This document shows positions 37,777-50,900 of a stretch of DNA of 64,000 nt, piece after piece. Location: NCBI GenBank assembly GCA_007258455.2, contig VDFB02270651.1:697732197-697796196 (forward strand). The letters run 5' to 3'. Within the stretch, counting starts at the first letter, position 1. Every line of letters starts with the position of its first letter. The position numbers and the translations under genes are program-made. A model generated the notes under the pieces. That model saw nothing but the letters and a program-made list of their open reading frames with translations. It searched no databases and had not been told where the DNA came from. The DNA comes from Sequoia sempervirens (Eukaryota; Streptophyta; Pinopsida; Cupressales; Cupressaceae).

Positions 37777-39210
37777 ATCCAAACAAAGTTTTGAATGTGA
37801 TGAGAGCTAGGTTCCAAAGGATGACTGCAAAGGAAGGAAGAGAACTAGTGAGAAATAGTGGTATTTTATTACTTCCACAATGGGATTTAGCTTCCTCCAT
37901 AGCCTTTGATACAATAAAGAGATGTGATAGGCTACTCTAAAATTCAAAAGAAGTGGTTGCAATTGCATTATAAGGGTCTTCCTTTAATGAAAAATGGGGT
38001 GCATTAGCTACCTGGTCTTTAGCCCCAAGTACTAGGAAGCCTAACATTGCTTAGGCTGCACCTAACTACAATGGAGGCCTAATAATAAAGAGGGTGTTAG
38101 AAACAACAAATATAGAGGTAGCAAACATGTTAGTACATGTTGAATAATTCACAGAGGCTAGTGTAGAATCTCTAACTACAAAAAAGGAGAAGCTTATGAT
38201 AGAACACAATGATTTTTTGGATAGATATGGAAACCTTGAACAACACAATATGCAATTACAAACAAAGGTAGGATTATTGGAGGATAAGTTGCAAAGTTTG
38301 CAACCAGGAAAGTATAAGTAGATTGATGTTGAATCCCCTACCACTTCACAAGAAACTGCACCCTCTAAATTTACCACTAAAGTGAGTTCCTCATTGGAAA
38401 TTGTACCATACATGGGAAGTGTGCCTATTTCAAAAATAGATACTAGTACATTAGAAACACCATAGGTTGACGAAGATATCAGTAGGGAAGAGTTGCTCAA
38501 GTAGCTAAATGAATATAAAGAGAAAAGTGGCAATCATGACAAGGAGGATTTTAATAGCAATATGCAGATTGTCACTACAGTATTAAGGCATTTGAATAGA
38601 GGAGAAAATGACAGATTGAATAGCATTCACTATAGCTATTTATCTATGGTGGTTGCTATAAATAATTTTGACAATGATAGGGAAAGAGCTATTCCACTTC
38701 TGGAAACATGGATCCCTAGGATGCAAGAATTAAGATTGATGTCCATTGGAGCTAAGGAAGATGCCAACTCTTCTGAAAAGTTTAAGCCGACTATTACTCT
38801 TGTAGGTAAAATTGAATGATATAGGGGAAATATTGAACCATTGGAGATCAAAATAAGGGAGCTAGTGAAATCATTTCATGAGACACATCATGGTCTCCTC
38901 CCATCCATTCTAAGGGATGATAGCAGCATAAAAACCCTGCATGAATGGAAAGATGAAACTGATAAAACTATTTTAGAATAGGCAATTTTAATTGTCAAAG
39001 ATATGATATGGGTGCACACTGAAGAGAAATATGGATATGTTGGCTCATGCAGAGATTGTCTTGTTGGAGATTGACAAGGAGGCCAACCAAATTGTTAGCA
39101 AGTATGTTCCTTCTAGAGAAAGTGCAGATGAGGTCATGAATTTCAACTGGCCTACTGAAGAGGAATTCCTGGCATGGAGAGGCGGATACCTGGAGGGGGT
39201 AGTGGATTAA
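37777..39210 (+). pseudogene. Large decayed gene of unknown family, 3' part
   Basis: It continues the gene broken at 24577. One frame is open from about 37780 to 39020 apart from isolated stops; it then shifts once and ends at TAA 39208-39210. It contains a compact segment (RARFQRMTAKEGRELVRNSG), then a coiled coil near 38170-38320 (TTKKEKLMIEHNDFLDRYGN ... LLEDKLQSL), a Ser/Thr-rich linker, and a C-terminal part ending EEEFLAWRGGYLEGVVD. Stops are again TAG, TAA and TGA of the CAG/CAA/CGA type. Long preservation of one frame suggests it was a real gene until fairly recently, but whether of a transposon or the host I cannot say. Confidence 0.55.
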
Positions 39211-41225
39211 TAAGAAATGGCAGGGTGGTGATTTGAAATTTTGATTTTAAAGTCTGTAATCATGATGAATAACGAATGGGTGAAAATGCACTACATAGCC
39301 TAGATTTAGTATAGATTAGGCTTTTGCTAAAGTATGGAAAATATATTGAATTTTCTTCAAATTGAATCAATGACTGGTCTAAAGACATGGAAATATTCTT
39401 TGTCCTTTCTCTTTGTTTCTTTCATGTTTTCTTTCTTTTCCCCTTGGTGTTCGTGGGAACATACTTTGAGGTAACTATTTGAAGATACCTTTTTGAAAAT
39501 GGGACCAGATCTCCAACAATTAATGAAGACTACTTTTATTTGACACATGTTACCCACCTCTTGGGAATGTAGAATAATTGTAAAGGGAATCTTTGTTATA
39601 GTAGTCCAATAAGGTAATGACATGTGTACTTTTTGTCCTAAGGCTTGTTTTTCTCCTTCGTCTCTATAAGAAGGAATTATGGGCCAGAAAGTAGGGGTTC
39701 GTTGTTTTGAAATTGACACTATGAATCGCAAAAGGAATTTCAAGTATATTTTAAGTTTTGTCTTAAGTTCAAATTTTGTTGTTATGTATGTAATTTTGAT
39801 AACAATATAGCAAGTACAATATAGAGTGATACCAATTTCATGGCTATTGTCTCTCCTTTGTACCCATTTCATGAATTATGAATGAAAGTAATCAAGGATT
39901 TTTTTTGTTTGTCTCTGTTGTTTCCCAATAGATGTTTACCTTCATTCCTAATTATTAGTTCAATGAATTAATGTAAATGCTTGGATGAGATTGTTAACTC
40001 ATAAGAATTAAATTCTAGGATATTTGTAAGCAGTGATGATCATGAATGTAATATGGGAGTGTTGTAGTGCAGTGTGTCTTGAGATTGTATGTTACTATTG
40101 TTGAGTTGTTTTCTGGTTGCATAGGTTGAGATTGACTTCATGTTTGGGATAAGGCACTGTTTCATGCGAAGTATTCATAATTCAGTTTCTAGGTTGATTC
40201 ATCAGCTAATCACTTTTTATTCACAAACTTTCAAATGAGTAATATTGTAGTTGTTTTGTGCTACATTTCATTATTCTCATCCTCCAAGTGTAGGATATCA
40301 ATAAATGAGTCACCAATTGGTTTGATATACTATGTTGTTGAGTATTTGTATGAGAATTATTTGTTGTGTACAATGTATTGAACTTGTCATATAAATTCTT
40401 GAAAATACATTGTGGGATTACCCTCTCGGGTTTCACAAAGCCCAAAGTGTAGGAGAAAAAGTTTTGTAGCTTTAACTCATTCATTGGCCAATCCCTTTGG
40501 AGTACTAAGTATTGGAAATGGAAAAGTCCATAGGTATTTTTAAAGATCAGCTTGGTTATTAAAAAGAATAACCAACACTCTTACTATTATTAGTTTGGGG
40601 TATAAACACAACAATAAAAATTTCTTGGGCTCAAAAACTTTAGTTTATGTCCCCACCTTTCTAACTATCAAGGAATTTCATAAATTAGTTTACAAAGTGT
40701 ATTTGGTGGTTAAGCCCCTCATGTCTTCTAAATCCTCCTTCTATATCTTCCTTCTCTCAATTCTTTATTAAATCACTTTTGTGTATTATCAAACAATACA
40801 ATTATTACAAGTGTTAGTGATAGTTTTAAATACAAACTAATATTGTTCAATAGTATCAATTTTTTTGAATTTAAAAATTTAATATGATGTTACGATGTAT
40901 AATACATCCAAATTTGTATGAAGGATAGAGAAGCATAATCGTGTATATTTTGAAATTAATTTACAATTTAAGATGTCACTAACAATCTCGAAGCAGAGGC
41001 TACTGAAGTTCTTAATTCCTTAGGTTAGTCAGGGATTTTTGTTGGTTTTTTGGTTGGTTCTTTTGGTGGCCCTTGCTAGCCTTGGGTTGGTGGCTATTGT
41101 TATACCTGGGTTCTTTCTTTTGTAGTGTTTTTGTTTTGGTGTCTTTAATGCTTATTCCTCTTTTCTATAAACTTTGTGGTTTAGGTCCTTGTAAAACCCA
41201 TTTTCTCTTTATAAAAAATAATTGT
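39211..41225. other. Unassigned stretch with a possible LINE 3' end
   Basis: No gene is called. A 171-codon minus frame at 39357-39872 shows no family signature. Around 40990-41225 the plus strand reads like the tail of a plant L1-type LINE: a T- and G-rich 3' untranslated region (ttggttggttcttttggtgg, then tataaactttgtggtttagg) ending near 'tttataaaaaataattg'. No reverse transcriptase is visible, so this is weak. Confidence 0.25.
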
Positions 41226-42482
41226 ATTTGAAAGGTGGAATTTTTTTTATTCTATGCTTGGGAGATAGAATAGAAAAATTTCAAACACTTTCATTCAAGG
41301 ACAAACCCTAGAGATCTCAATCCAAGGATGGAATAGGGGAAAGAGATCTTGTGATAGGTTTTTCATATGGTATGTTTAGAGACTAACTAAGGAAAAATGA
41401 GGGGTTCACCACCAAGCTAGGGCTTGGAAAGACTAATGAAATGAAATACCTAATTATAAAAATCAATGATATGCAAGACTTGAATGAAACACCTAGAAAT
41501 GCAACCAAATCAAAATAGAAAAAAAAGATATCAGAGGTGTGCAAATGGGGACCTGAAAGAGCTTGAATGAAGTCCTAAAATGCTGAAAACATTGAATCCA
41601 ATGTTGAGTGGGACTCATACACCAATCTGGGTGATTTATTCCCAAGCTGGGTTTTGTACACCAAAACTAGAATCTATCAGTGTTGATCTTGAATCTCTAG
41701 AAACCCTAAAAATTGGTTATATTGGGACTCATATGCCCAAGGTGGAGTATCAGTCCTAGTGTGTGTTTCTTGAAGGGTAAGGTCTAATTCTTCTCTCCAA
41801 TCTCTTCTCTTTCTACCACACTTTGTTTCCAAATCTAAAACCTTGATTTCAGACCTGTAGATGACTTTTTGTGAAGATAGCAACCTTGAAAATGAGGGGG
41901 AAACAACAAAAACTTTCTTCAAGCTTGTAACCTAATCTCCAATGGATCTTTAAGCTCCAAGACACCTAGATCTGCAATCACACATGTAGAGAGAGATCAC
42001 TTGTTTATTTGTTAGTAAATAGGGGTTTTCCTTGGTCAAACCCCTTTTAGATAATTAAACCAAATTATGAGATAATGAAATAAGGACATGAAACATGAAT
42101 AATGATACATTGAATTATGTCTTGAAGATAAGCAACCTAACATGAAGTGGCCATGAAGGATGTGGATCTAGACCTTGAAATAAATGTGGAACAATGCTTG
42201 ATCTTGGTTCTTGAATGCAACATCACAACACTAGCTTGCCAACATGCTTGATACTTGATAATATTGACATGACGATGGATCTTGAATTTCAGCAACACAT
42301 GATGAATAATCTACCCTTGAATGCCTAAGAAAATGATCTTGAATGCTCTCTTGATGACCTTGTAAAGTCTAGAAATGCTTAACTCTTGAGTGCTTGACTT
42401 GATATCATTAAGGTTTAATGAAATAATGATTTGAGAGCTTGTTTATATAGGAAATCCATCTAATATCCTATTTATTAGATCT
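41226..42482 (-). repeat. Older LTR sequence, left part, target of element D
   Basis: It follows the same internal order as the element D LTRs and carries variants of the palindrome with a CATAC core (GTGGGACTCATACACC at 41608-41623, and again near 41728). It ends at GATCT (42478-42482), duplicated by the element D insertion; its remainder resumes at 53681. The left edge is not defined. Confidence 0.5.
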
Positions 42483-43483
42483 TGTAAACAAATATTTTAG
42501 CACCTAAATGCTTTATGGTCCTTTTAGGGTTTTTCACCTAAAAGGACAAAGATTGGGCCAAAATCTAATGTTCAAATTCAAAGATTGATGTGATGTGGGT
42601 GTATAATGCCTAATTATGATGTATAAATGCAATAAACTAAAATAAAGATGATTTACTAACGCTAAACCTAATAAATGCAAAGTGTTGGAAAACATAGTGG
42701 TGTATGCAAAAACATCTAAGAATGCAAACAAGTGATGAAAAAATTAAATAGAACTGAAGAGGTGCACCTGGAATCTAAAGTATGATGCAGAGAGGCTCTA
42801 GAATCCTACAAATTTTATTGGAAATATTGACTGGAACACTTATGCCAAGCTAGGCAACTTAGTCAAGTTTTGGGGAAAATCTTCCAAAACAGGAATCTAC
42901 CAAATGGGTACTCAAAAATGTAAAATAAATTTTTAGGCCTAGCAATGGGACTAATTCACCATAGATGGCAACTTATTCCACTTGGGGATTTCTGGAATTT
43001 TGAAACAGGATCATGTAGCTTTTGGTCTGCACTTGCTTTTCTGATAGGTGTCTGATCCTAATTCTTTAGAAGAATGGGTTGAAAAAGGTTTCCAAGATTC
43101 AATTAGGGATTTGTTGACTTTTATGACTTTGTAACACCTTTTTGACACTTTCCTCTTTGAGAAAACTACACACAAGGTCTGTAAACATACATGCAAAGAG
43201 GGGGAAAAGGGTTAAGGGTTAGATTATAGGGGTTTGCCTTGGTCAAACCCCTCAAACCGCACTTTGGTAATCAAACCCTAGATAATGAAATGAAATGAGA
43301 AGAGAATGATAAATAAACATGCAATGTTATAAAATTACCAAACCCTTGATGTGTAAGTCTGAAGATATGCAATGAAGTGCTCCAATGGATGACTTGATGA
43401 TGCTTAGAGTGCTTGAATGCTTGAATGAATTAGGTGCTTGAGAATGAATGGATTGGTAGGTGTTAAAATGAGAGGAAAATCCC

Positions 43484-43492
43484 TTATTTATA
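43484..43492 (-). promoter_or_regulatory. Putative TATA box, element D left LTR
   Basis: The minus strand reads TATAAATAA followed by GGG. The right LTR has the same at 53094-53102. Confidence 0.5.
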
Positions 43493-43598
43493 CTTGATTT
43501 TCAATTATTTCCTAAAAATAACACATCACAAGCCAACCTAAAGGGTAAGAGAATAAAATCCAACCAGAAAATTAAAATTATTTTTATTTTTGTGCCTA

Positions 43599-43636
43599 GT
43601 GGGACTAAGTCGCCCCATGTGGTTACTTAGTCCCAC
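43599..43636. repeat. Palindrome GTGGGACTAAGT type, element D left LTR
   Basis: GTGGGACTAAGT and ACTTAGTCCCAC form a perfect 12-base stem, with CC/GG pairing further in around a short loop. The equivalent in the right LTR is at 53209-53246. Related copies lie at 45113-45149, 45954-45987, 51793-51824 and elsewhere. Confidence 0.85.
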
Positions 43637-44093
43637 CAACACAATTTCATTGGGTGTTAGAAATTAATGTGCATTAAATAAGGTTTAACAAAAATATCCT
43701 CAAAAATACACTTAGTTAGGGTCAGAAAGTGCATTAAGAGGTCATTTAAACATAAGAAAGGGTTGAATTAGTGAGGACAAGTCTAGAAAAGTGTGAGAGT
43801 TTGTTACAACTATTTATAACACTTTAAAATAAGACTTACTAAGTGATTTAAAAAATGGGATATTTGAGTGAATTAGAATGAAATGGTCCTATAAAAGTGT
43901 GAAAGTGGGTTACAACACTTCACAACACTTTTACAAGACATCCTAGAAGTCTTAATGATTCTCAAGGGTCCAAGACCTAATGTGAATTTTTTGGCCACAT
44001 TACAACATTAAATCTAGGCACAATCAAATCAAAGTCCACTTGAAGGGCCTGAACATGAGAAAAAGTAGAAGGGATACTTTTTCCATGTCCACA

Positions 44094-44112
44094 GTTAGCC
44101 CCCACTTTAGTG
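44094..44112 (-). other. Polypurine tract of element D
   Basis: The minus strand reads CACTAAAGTGGGGGCTAAC directly before the LTR start TGTGGACATGG, a standard plant Gypsy arrangement. Confidence 0.75.
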
Positions 44113-44633
44113 AGAGGATGAACCTACTTCAAACTCACACTAAAGTAGTCAATTTTGCAATCAAGAGGGGTTCAAATGTACACATGTTGGTAAGATGAGA
44201 CAAAAATGATCAAGATGGATGATCAAGCCCCTAGAATCAAGATCCCATGGTAAACCAAACATGAACACAAAGGAACACACATGAAAGTGATGAAAATGAA
44301 TGAAAGAGAGGAGTTGAAAGAAAGTCAGATCAAGTTTTGATTGTCTATCCAACTCGTTGTGGATTAGATCTAGGCTTGTTTATTCAGAAAAAGAAATGCA
44401 TACTTACTTTGGGGTGATGGAACTCATGGCTACCAGGTGAGAAGGCCCAAAAGGTGAGAAACATACACTCATGACTGGTATGTACTCACAAACACACATG
44501 TGGCTATGGGGAAAAGTCATGCCTTGGAATGGGCTTCCCGCTCAACCATACTAAAGTTATACCTCCTGAAAACTTTAATAATGTGACACAAAGGAAAATT
44601 TCATTTCGTGCTTCATGAGACAAGAAAAGCTTA

Positions 44634-46214
44634 TGTGGACACTGATTTTTGGATTACCTAAATGCTTTAAGCTCCTTCTAGGGTTTTTCACGTAAAAGTA
44701 GAAAGAATGGGGTCCAAAATGAAAATTTATACACTCAAGATTAATCTAAATGAGATGAAATGTATCTAATTATGATGTATTAATGCACTGATCTAAAAAT
44801 AAAATGATTTAATGATGCAAAGCCCAAGAAATGCAAAGTGTTGGAAAACACACTATGATATGCAGCAAGATGAAATAGAAGCAATAAAGAACAAAATAAA
44901 GATGTAAAACAAAAACTATGCACTTGGAAACTCATGAAGAGTTGAATGGAGATTGCATAGACCTCTAAAATTATAGAAATTTTGATTTTTAAGCCAATTG
45001 GGATACTTATGCCAAGCTAGGTGACTTAGTCCCAGATCAGGGAAGCTGCCCAGAAAGTTGTTTCTACCAAATGGGTACCTGAAACTGTAAAAATCCCTAA
45101 AAACTCAGTGTAGTGGGACTAAGTCGCCACTATGGGTGACTTGGTCCACTTTGGATTTTCTAAAAATCGAAAAGTGGAAACGAAATCCCACAACCTGCAG
45201 CCTACTTTTTGATAGAAATCTAGATCTGAATCTTGAAAAAACCCTATAAAATAGAAGATGATTTGATTTCTAATGGGGGGTTTTCCTTGGTCAAACCCCT
45301 AGTTGGTATTTTAACTTTTTGAGAGATAAAATGTGCATAAAACCTTATTCTTAAGTGTGTCTAAGATTAAGAAAAGCTAAAATGAAACAAAACCCTATTC
45401 TAATGTGCAAGAATAAGATGAGAAAATGACACTTGAATGATGCAATACTTCAATCCAAGAAACCCTACAACATTCCAAATGAATTAAAATGACATCCAAA
45501 TGTTATTAAAACCTTAAATTTGAAGATAGAGAGAAAATGGAAGATGGAATCACTTTGAAAACAAGTATTTAGGTGTGATTTGATGGCTAGTTGCATCTTC
45601 TCAACCTAGATTTCTCCATGATTCACCATAGGAATCCACGATCAACCCTTTGCAATGTGAGATCTTGAATAAAAAGTGAGTTTGAAGACCTGAAAAAACC
45701 CTAGTTTGTTGCCCTTAAGCTTCAACTTTGTTGTAGAAAGACTAATGAAACTTCTTATGAAAGATATTTTTCTCTTGACTTTTGATTTTTTCTTTACAAA
45801 AATGACTAGGAGATGTCAAAAATGACCTAAAAACATGTATTTATAGGCATTAACATTGAATTAATCATTATTTTAACCTCATAGGATGACATCCCTCGAG
45901 AATTTGAATTAGGTCAGTGATTTTCCTACTCAAAAGTGGAAAATACTCCAAAAGGAGCTAAGTCACCACCTTAGGCGACTTAGTTCCACCAAGGATTTTT
46001 GAGGTGGGTTTCATAAAATTTGAGTGGTTTGAATGTTATTTGTCAGTATTTAAGTGATTTGTGAGTGAAATAGGCCTTAAAATCCAAAATCATGAGCATT
46101 AGGGGCCTATAAATGTAGTTTTTAAGGGGTGATTGATGCAAGGTGTCTAAAATAGGACCAAATTAATCAAAAAATTGTCTCTTTCTTCAAGAGTATACAA
46201 TTTTTGGTGACACA
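44634..46214 (-). repeat. Solo-LTR-like block related to element D LTR
   Basis: It follows the element D LTR order ('taaatgcttta', 'tagggtttttcac', 'aaatgcaaagtgttggaaaaca', palindromes at about 45005, 45113 and 45954) but is well diverged. It starts TGTGGACACTG and ends GTGACACA, giving 1581 bp, very close to the 1575 and 1611 bp of the true LTRs. Flanks are GCTTA and ACTTC, a poor target duplication. It is probably a solo LTR of a sister family inserted in element D. Confidence 0.55.
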
Positions 46215-46957
46215 ACTTCGTCTACTTAAAACTCATGAACAAATGCAATGGCACCACAGGCATGCAAGCTATGTTATGCAAGGTGGCCATGTAAAATGCA
46301 ACATGCAACATGCAAAAGAATGTTCAAAGGATTCTTGCTTAATTCATGTGAGGTCTTTAACTTAGGGAACATTGTGTCTAATGACTCCAAGATAGGACCA
46401 ATCAAAGCATAGAATATTTGCAACTTAGGGAATGCAGTGCATTGCATCAAGCCACTAAGAGGAATGTAATATGATAAGAGAGATGATGCTTATGAAAGAC
46501 ATTATACCCAATGTCATCCACAAAGTGACAAATGCATCGATGGAACAAGAAGGATGCACTAAGAAAAAAGAACAAGAATGCAAATGAATTATGCCAATGT
46601 ATGCCCCCACTTTAAAGGAATTGCTACACACTGTTCTGTGAGCAATTACTTTAAAGTAGGAAAATAAAAATACAAAAAAAGGAAACAAGACATGAGAGCC
46701 AACTTGGAAAGCCCCTATTGCAAGTCATATGTTTTTGAGTAAGGCTACGTCATGTAAATGAAAAAGGTACAAAAGAAAGAGGGCTTTCCCCTGAAAGGAA
46801 CACACCAAACACATAAGAAATATATGGATTTTGGGTCAGTATGTTCATTGCTGCAATGTTTTGATTAAAGAGCTTGGAACTATCACCATTCCACAAATAC
46901 ACATAGAATTGGAAGAATGAGGCAAAGAAAGCACAAACAAAAGAAAAAAAAAATCCA
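46215..46957. other. Element D 3' region, no gene
   Basis: Non-coding. Phrases such as 'caacatgcaaaag' and 'cttagggaa' recur. The minus frames at 46455-46688 and 46750-47079 are Phe-rich because the plus strand is purine-rich, and are not genes. Confidence 0.4.
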
Positions 46958-47390
46958 TTTTGGGTCAACATCGAAGAGACATAGGGTGTCTCAACGCTTT
47001 GCATCATCCCTAAAAGAAAAATAAAATAAAAATGAAAAAGAAAAGACAAATAAAAAAGGGAAATATTTTGGGTCAACATGAAGGAGACATTGTGGTCTCA
47101 ATCCCTTGTGTCATCCCCAAAATGAAAATACAAGTAAAATGAAAATGAAAAGGTGAATGAAAAGGGAAAGCTTTTTGGGTGAACATGAAGGACCCATTGT
47201 GGTTTCAATGCCTTGCATCATCCCCAAAAGGAAAACAAAAAACAAAGGTGAAAAAAGAAAATAGAAAGACCTTTTGGGTCAACATGGAAGAGACATAGAG
47301 TATCTCAATACTTTGCATTGTCCCCAAAAGGAAAACACAAAACAACGGAAAAAGGAAAAAGTGAAAGCAATGTATGACATATAGAAGAGT
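46958..47390 (-). repeat. Four tandem units of about 105 bases with a small hairpin
   Basis: Units start at 46958, 47066, 47173 and 47272 with ttttgggt(c/g)aacat, then a GAGACA...TGTCTC-like inverted pair, then 'tgcatcatcccc' and a purine-rich A/G tail. The inverted pair varies among units: GAGACAtagggTGTCTC, GAGACattgtgGTCTC, GAGACAtagagTATCTC. Confidence 0.7.
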
Positions 47391-47939
47391 GAAGGTACAA
47401 ATAGAGGAAATGCACAAAGAGAGAGAACATCAAATTTCACGTCATGAGGGAGCATGATACGCACATGCACACACAAAATAAAAGGAAAAAGAAAAAGAAA
47501 GTGCAAAAGACTAGTAAGGAAAATGTGAGTCAACTGTAAAGCAAGTCATCCAACTCCCAATCATGTTCATGATGTGCCGAGGGTGGGCAACTAGCCAAAG
47601 GGACAAGAGCAAGTGCTGAACTAGGAGAAGTACAGGGTTCTATCCTCTATGTAGGAGATGCATCATTTAAGCTCATGGAAAAGATGAACAATGTATTCAG
47701 GTCATTGTGCACCTCTTCATCTATTTGAGTGATCTCATCATCGTCATCTAGATTAATCAAGACAGCAGCACAAATGGTAATGTTGAATCATAAGTTTATT
47801 ATGAGTTGTGGTTGTTGTATTGGATCATCTTGTTGTGGTTGGGGAGGTGGATCATCATGCATTGCTTTTGTCAAATGCAGAGGTTGATTTTCTTTGTTTT
47901 CTCTAGTTTTTAATTGATGAGCAAGGAGACGGCATCAAC
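47391..47939. other. Element D interior between tandem repeats and gag-protease
   Basis: No gene is seen. It is purine-rich at 47391-47530, then ordinary sequence. Minus-strand frames here are by-products of base composition. Confidence 0.35.
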
Positions 47940-50900
47940 ACTAATGCTCCCTAGCACCTAGATTTATTTTGATTCTATTTTGAAGTTGTGTTGGTGTAAG
48001 AGAGGGTTGATCCACTATAGGCTCCTTGTCTTCCCTATGGTTAGGAACAAAATGAATCATAGGAGGTGGGTCAATCAGTTTCTCTTTTACTTTATAAACT
48101 TGTTTTATGCGAGGGGGCATGATGGGGTTGGTTTCATTATCTCTTGGGCATTTGGATGATGAAGGTGAAGTGTTTATTGTTGGTTGATCTTGAGTTATTG
48201 GTTTATATTTAGGTTGAAGTAAATTGTCTCATCTAGAATGGGAGTGTCGAAAGTGGATGGGAACATGTTGTAGAGGGACAATGCAACAATTTTCTTTGCT
48301 TTAAACTTTTGGTAAGCAATGAAAAAAAAGTATTTGAGGCATGATACATTCCGTGGGCTTGAGACAAAAGGCTTCTAAGGAGAAATTTCCTTTAGAAGAA
48401 AAAGGATTAAAGCCACTATGGTGAACAGTGAAGATGTCATCGTCATGCAAAAACTTCAGACATTTGTGTATGACTCAAGAAACAACTTTCATCGAGCGAA
48501 GCCATGGATGGCCTAGCCACAATGAAACTAATCCGATTGTGGAATGATGGAGAATGTTACAACCACTATCTTAGGACCTATCTGTAATGGAAGGACAGTT
48601 GATCCTATCATAGGGCACATAAAACCATTGTGTGTTTTGATCCATGCTCTCAGTTTGTCATAATAATCATGATAAATATCATGTAACACCAAAAATTCCC
48701 ATAGTTATCACATTCTCGCCACAAGCAGGATCTATGAGTATCACATTAGTAGGCTTATCATAAATATGGTTGGCTATGTAAAGAGGACCATCGGGAAGAT
48801 TTGGAAGAATATCCTCAGAAGAGAAAGTAATATCAAGAGATTTCTTAGTTGGGCCCTTGCGAGGGATGGTATCTATTGTGCCTACCATATCATGCATAGG
48901 ATTAATATGAGTGGTATGTGGAATAGGATTAGGATGTTCACTATCTTTATGAATAGTCATCACATCATTCTTTTGAGTTTCACTAGCTTTGACGAATGAC
49001 ACATCATGTTTGGGCATTAGATTGGTAAAAATTTGCAAATTTTGATTAGGTGGGGCAACAGGCGTATTGCCTTTAACATTAGAATTTGAAATGGATAGAT
49101 AGATAGAATCGATGAGGTCTTGCACTATGTGTTTAAGATGCTTACACTTTTATGTATCATGTCCATTTTGTCTATGATAATGGAAATAATCGTTGGGTTG
49201 AAAGGCTAGAGGCAAAGGCTTAGTTGGATCTAGTAGTTTAACAGTAGGTAAAGTAATCATATGTTGTTGCAATAGCTGGGACATGGTGTTATGAAGAGTG
49301 TTTGGTAATGGTGTAAACTATCATTTTGGATCTCCATAACTATAAGGTATCATGGTTTTAACAACTATGACTTGGTTGTTCACAGGTTGAGTTGGTTGTT
49401 GAGGGGGATTGAATTGTAAGAATCCTTTGATTGGTTTTCAAAATGGTTGTCAATTGTTTGAAGTACTAGGTTTAGATTTTTCTATTTGGTTGGAAGTGGA
49501 CTTTGCATCATGACTACTAACCAAATTGTGATAATTGCAAAGGGTTGTACACAAGTGCATAAAGGAGGGAAATTTCGTCATGGTCAATCTATCCTAAATT
49601 TGATTTTGTAAATTTTCAATGAACATATTTTGGAGATGCGGATCATGAATCTTGACATTGAGTTGGGCATAAAGTGACTGATAGCGTGAGATGAAATCGG
49701 TTACTTTTTCATCCACATTTTATTTTCTTCTCATTAAATCATCCAATGTCTTTTTGGGAGTCATATGCACTTGAAAATGACTTATGAATGCATCAACTAG
49801 TTCATCAATTGAACAAATTGAATTATTTGGTAAGGATGAAAACCACTCTAAGGTAGTGTCTTTTAAAGTCCTACAATTTAGTTTGGCCAACAATTTATCA
49901 TCAAGGATGAAGTCACTGCATAAGGTTGTGTAAGCATTAACATGATTAGTAGGATCATCCTTTCCTCTATACTTCTCAAATCTAGGAATTTGTATTCCTT
50001 GTGGCATTGGTGTTCTTAGGATTTCCAAAGATAGTGGGTTGCTTCAAACATAATAGGTGGATGGTCCGTTCTAGTTTTAATTGATGGTGGATATTTATTT
50101 TTGCATGGAGGAGATGGTTTGGGAAAGTTGTGTAATGAGAGGGTCAATGTAAGTAGTGTGAGGTGGAAGGGAAAGTGGTGATGGAGTGTATGTAGTGGTA
50201 GGGAAAGTGAATGTGATGTTAATAGAGGGTATGGTGGAAGAGTAGAAAACATTCAATGCCATAGAAGAAGTAGGAATTCTAGCAGGGATAGTTGAGGAAG
50301 GAATCACATTGCCAACCTGTTGCATTATGGTTGGGTATGTGCAGGATCATCATGGAAAAAATAGGTCCTTAAGTGGCAAAAAAATCAGAAAAAATCAGTG
50401 TTAGGCAACTTGACATAAAAATTTGAATAAGTTATCTATATTATTTAAAAAATATGTAACAATAGAATCTGTAGAAAATTGAATGTAGTTTCTAAACTAC
50501 TAGGTTTATTTAAAAATAAATAAAATCTATTTGGTGAAAATTTGAAATTTCAATGTAGTAGTACTTAAATTTCGGGGGAAAAATAAGAAGTAGGTGTCTG
50601 ACCACCCTAACCATAATAAAATGATAATATTTTTTTATAATATTTTATATATAAGTATAGGACTCATGTCTGGATGTGATGCATATTTTTTTGTAATTTT
50701 TTTCCAAGTAAATAATTAATTATGATTTTTTTATTACAAGTTTTAAAAAATATAAAAACTCGTATGTCTGACCACCTTAACTTGGTCAAAACTTCATGAA
50801 ATTTAATTTTTCTTTTTTTAATCCTATAGTATGTGAAGCATAGAATGTGATGCATGTTTTAGATTGAAAACATGTGATACCGTTTGAAAGTTATAGATGT

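Larger units (their letters stand above)
42483..44093 (-). repeat. Element D left LTR (3' LTR in its own sense)
   Basis: It starts TGTAAACAAA and ends CATGTCCACA. It carries palindromes near 42827, 42947 and 43599, a minus-strand TATA box at 43484-43492, and one copy of the unit 'ccaagacctaatgtgaa' that is tandemly repeated at 54026-54345. Confidence 0.88.

Noticed and set aside
39357..39872. 171-codon minus-strand ORF as a gene
   Set aside because: No family signature, low-complexity composition, and it lies in the 3' flank of a plus-strand pseudogene. Chance is the simpler reading in 64 kb of six frames.
46455..47533. Minus-strand Phe-rich ORFs that resemble membrane proteins
   Set aside because: They come from purine-rich tandem repeats on the plus strand and have no conserved features.
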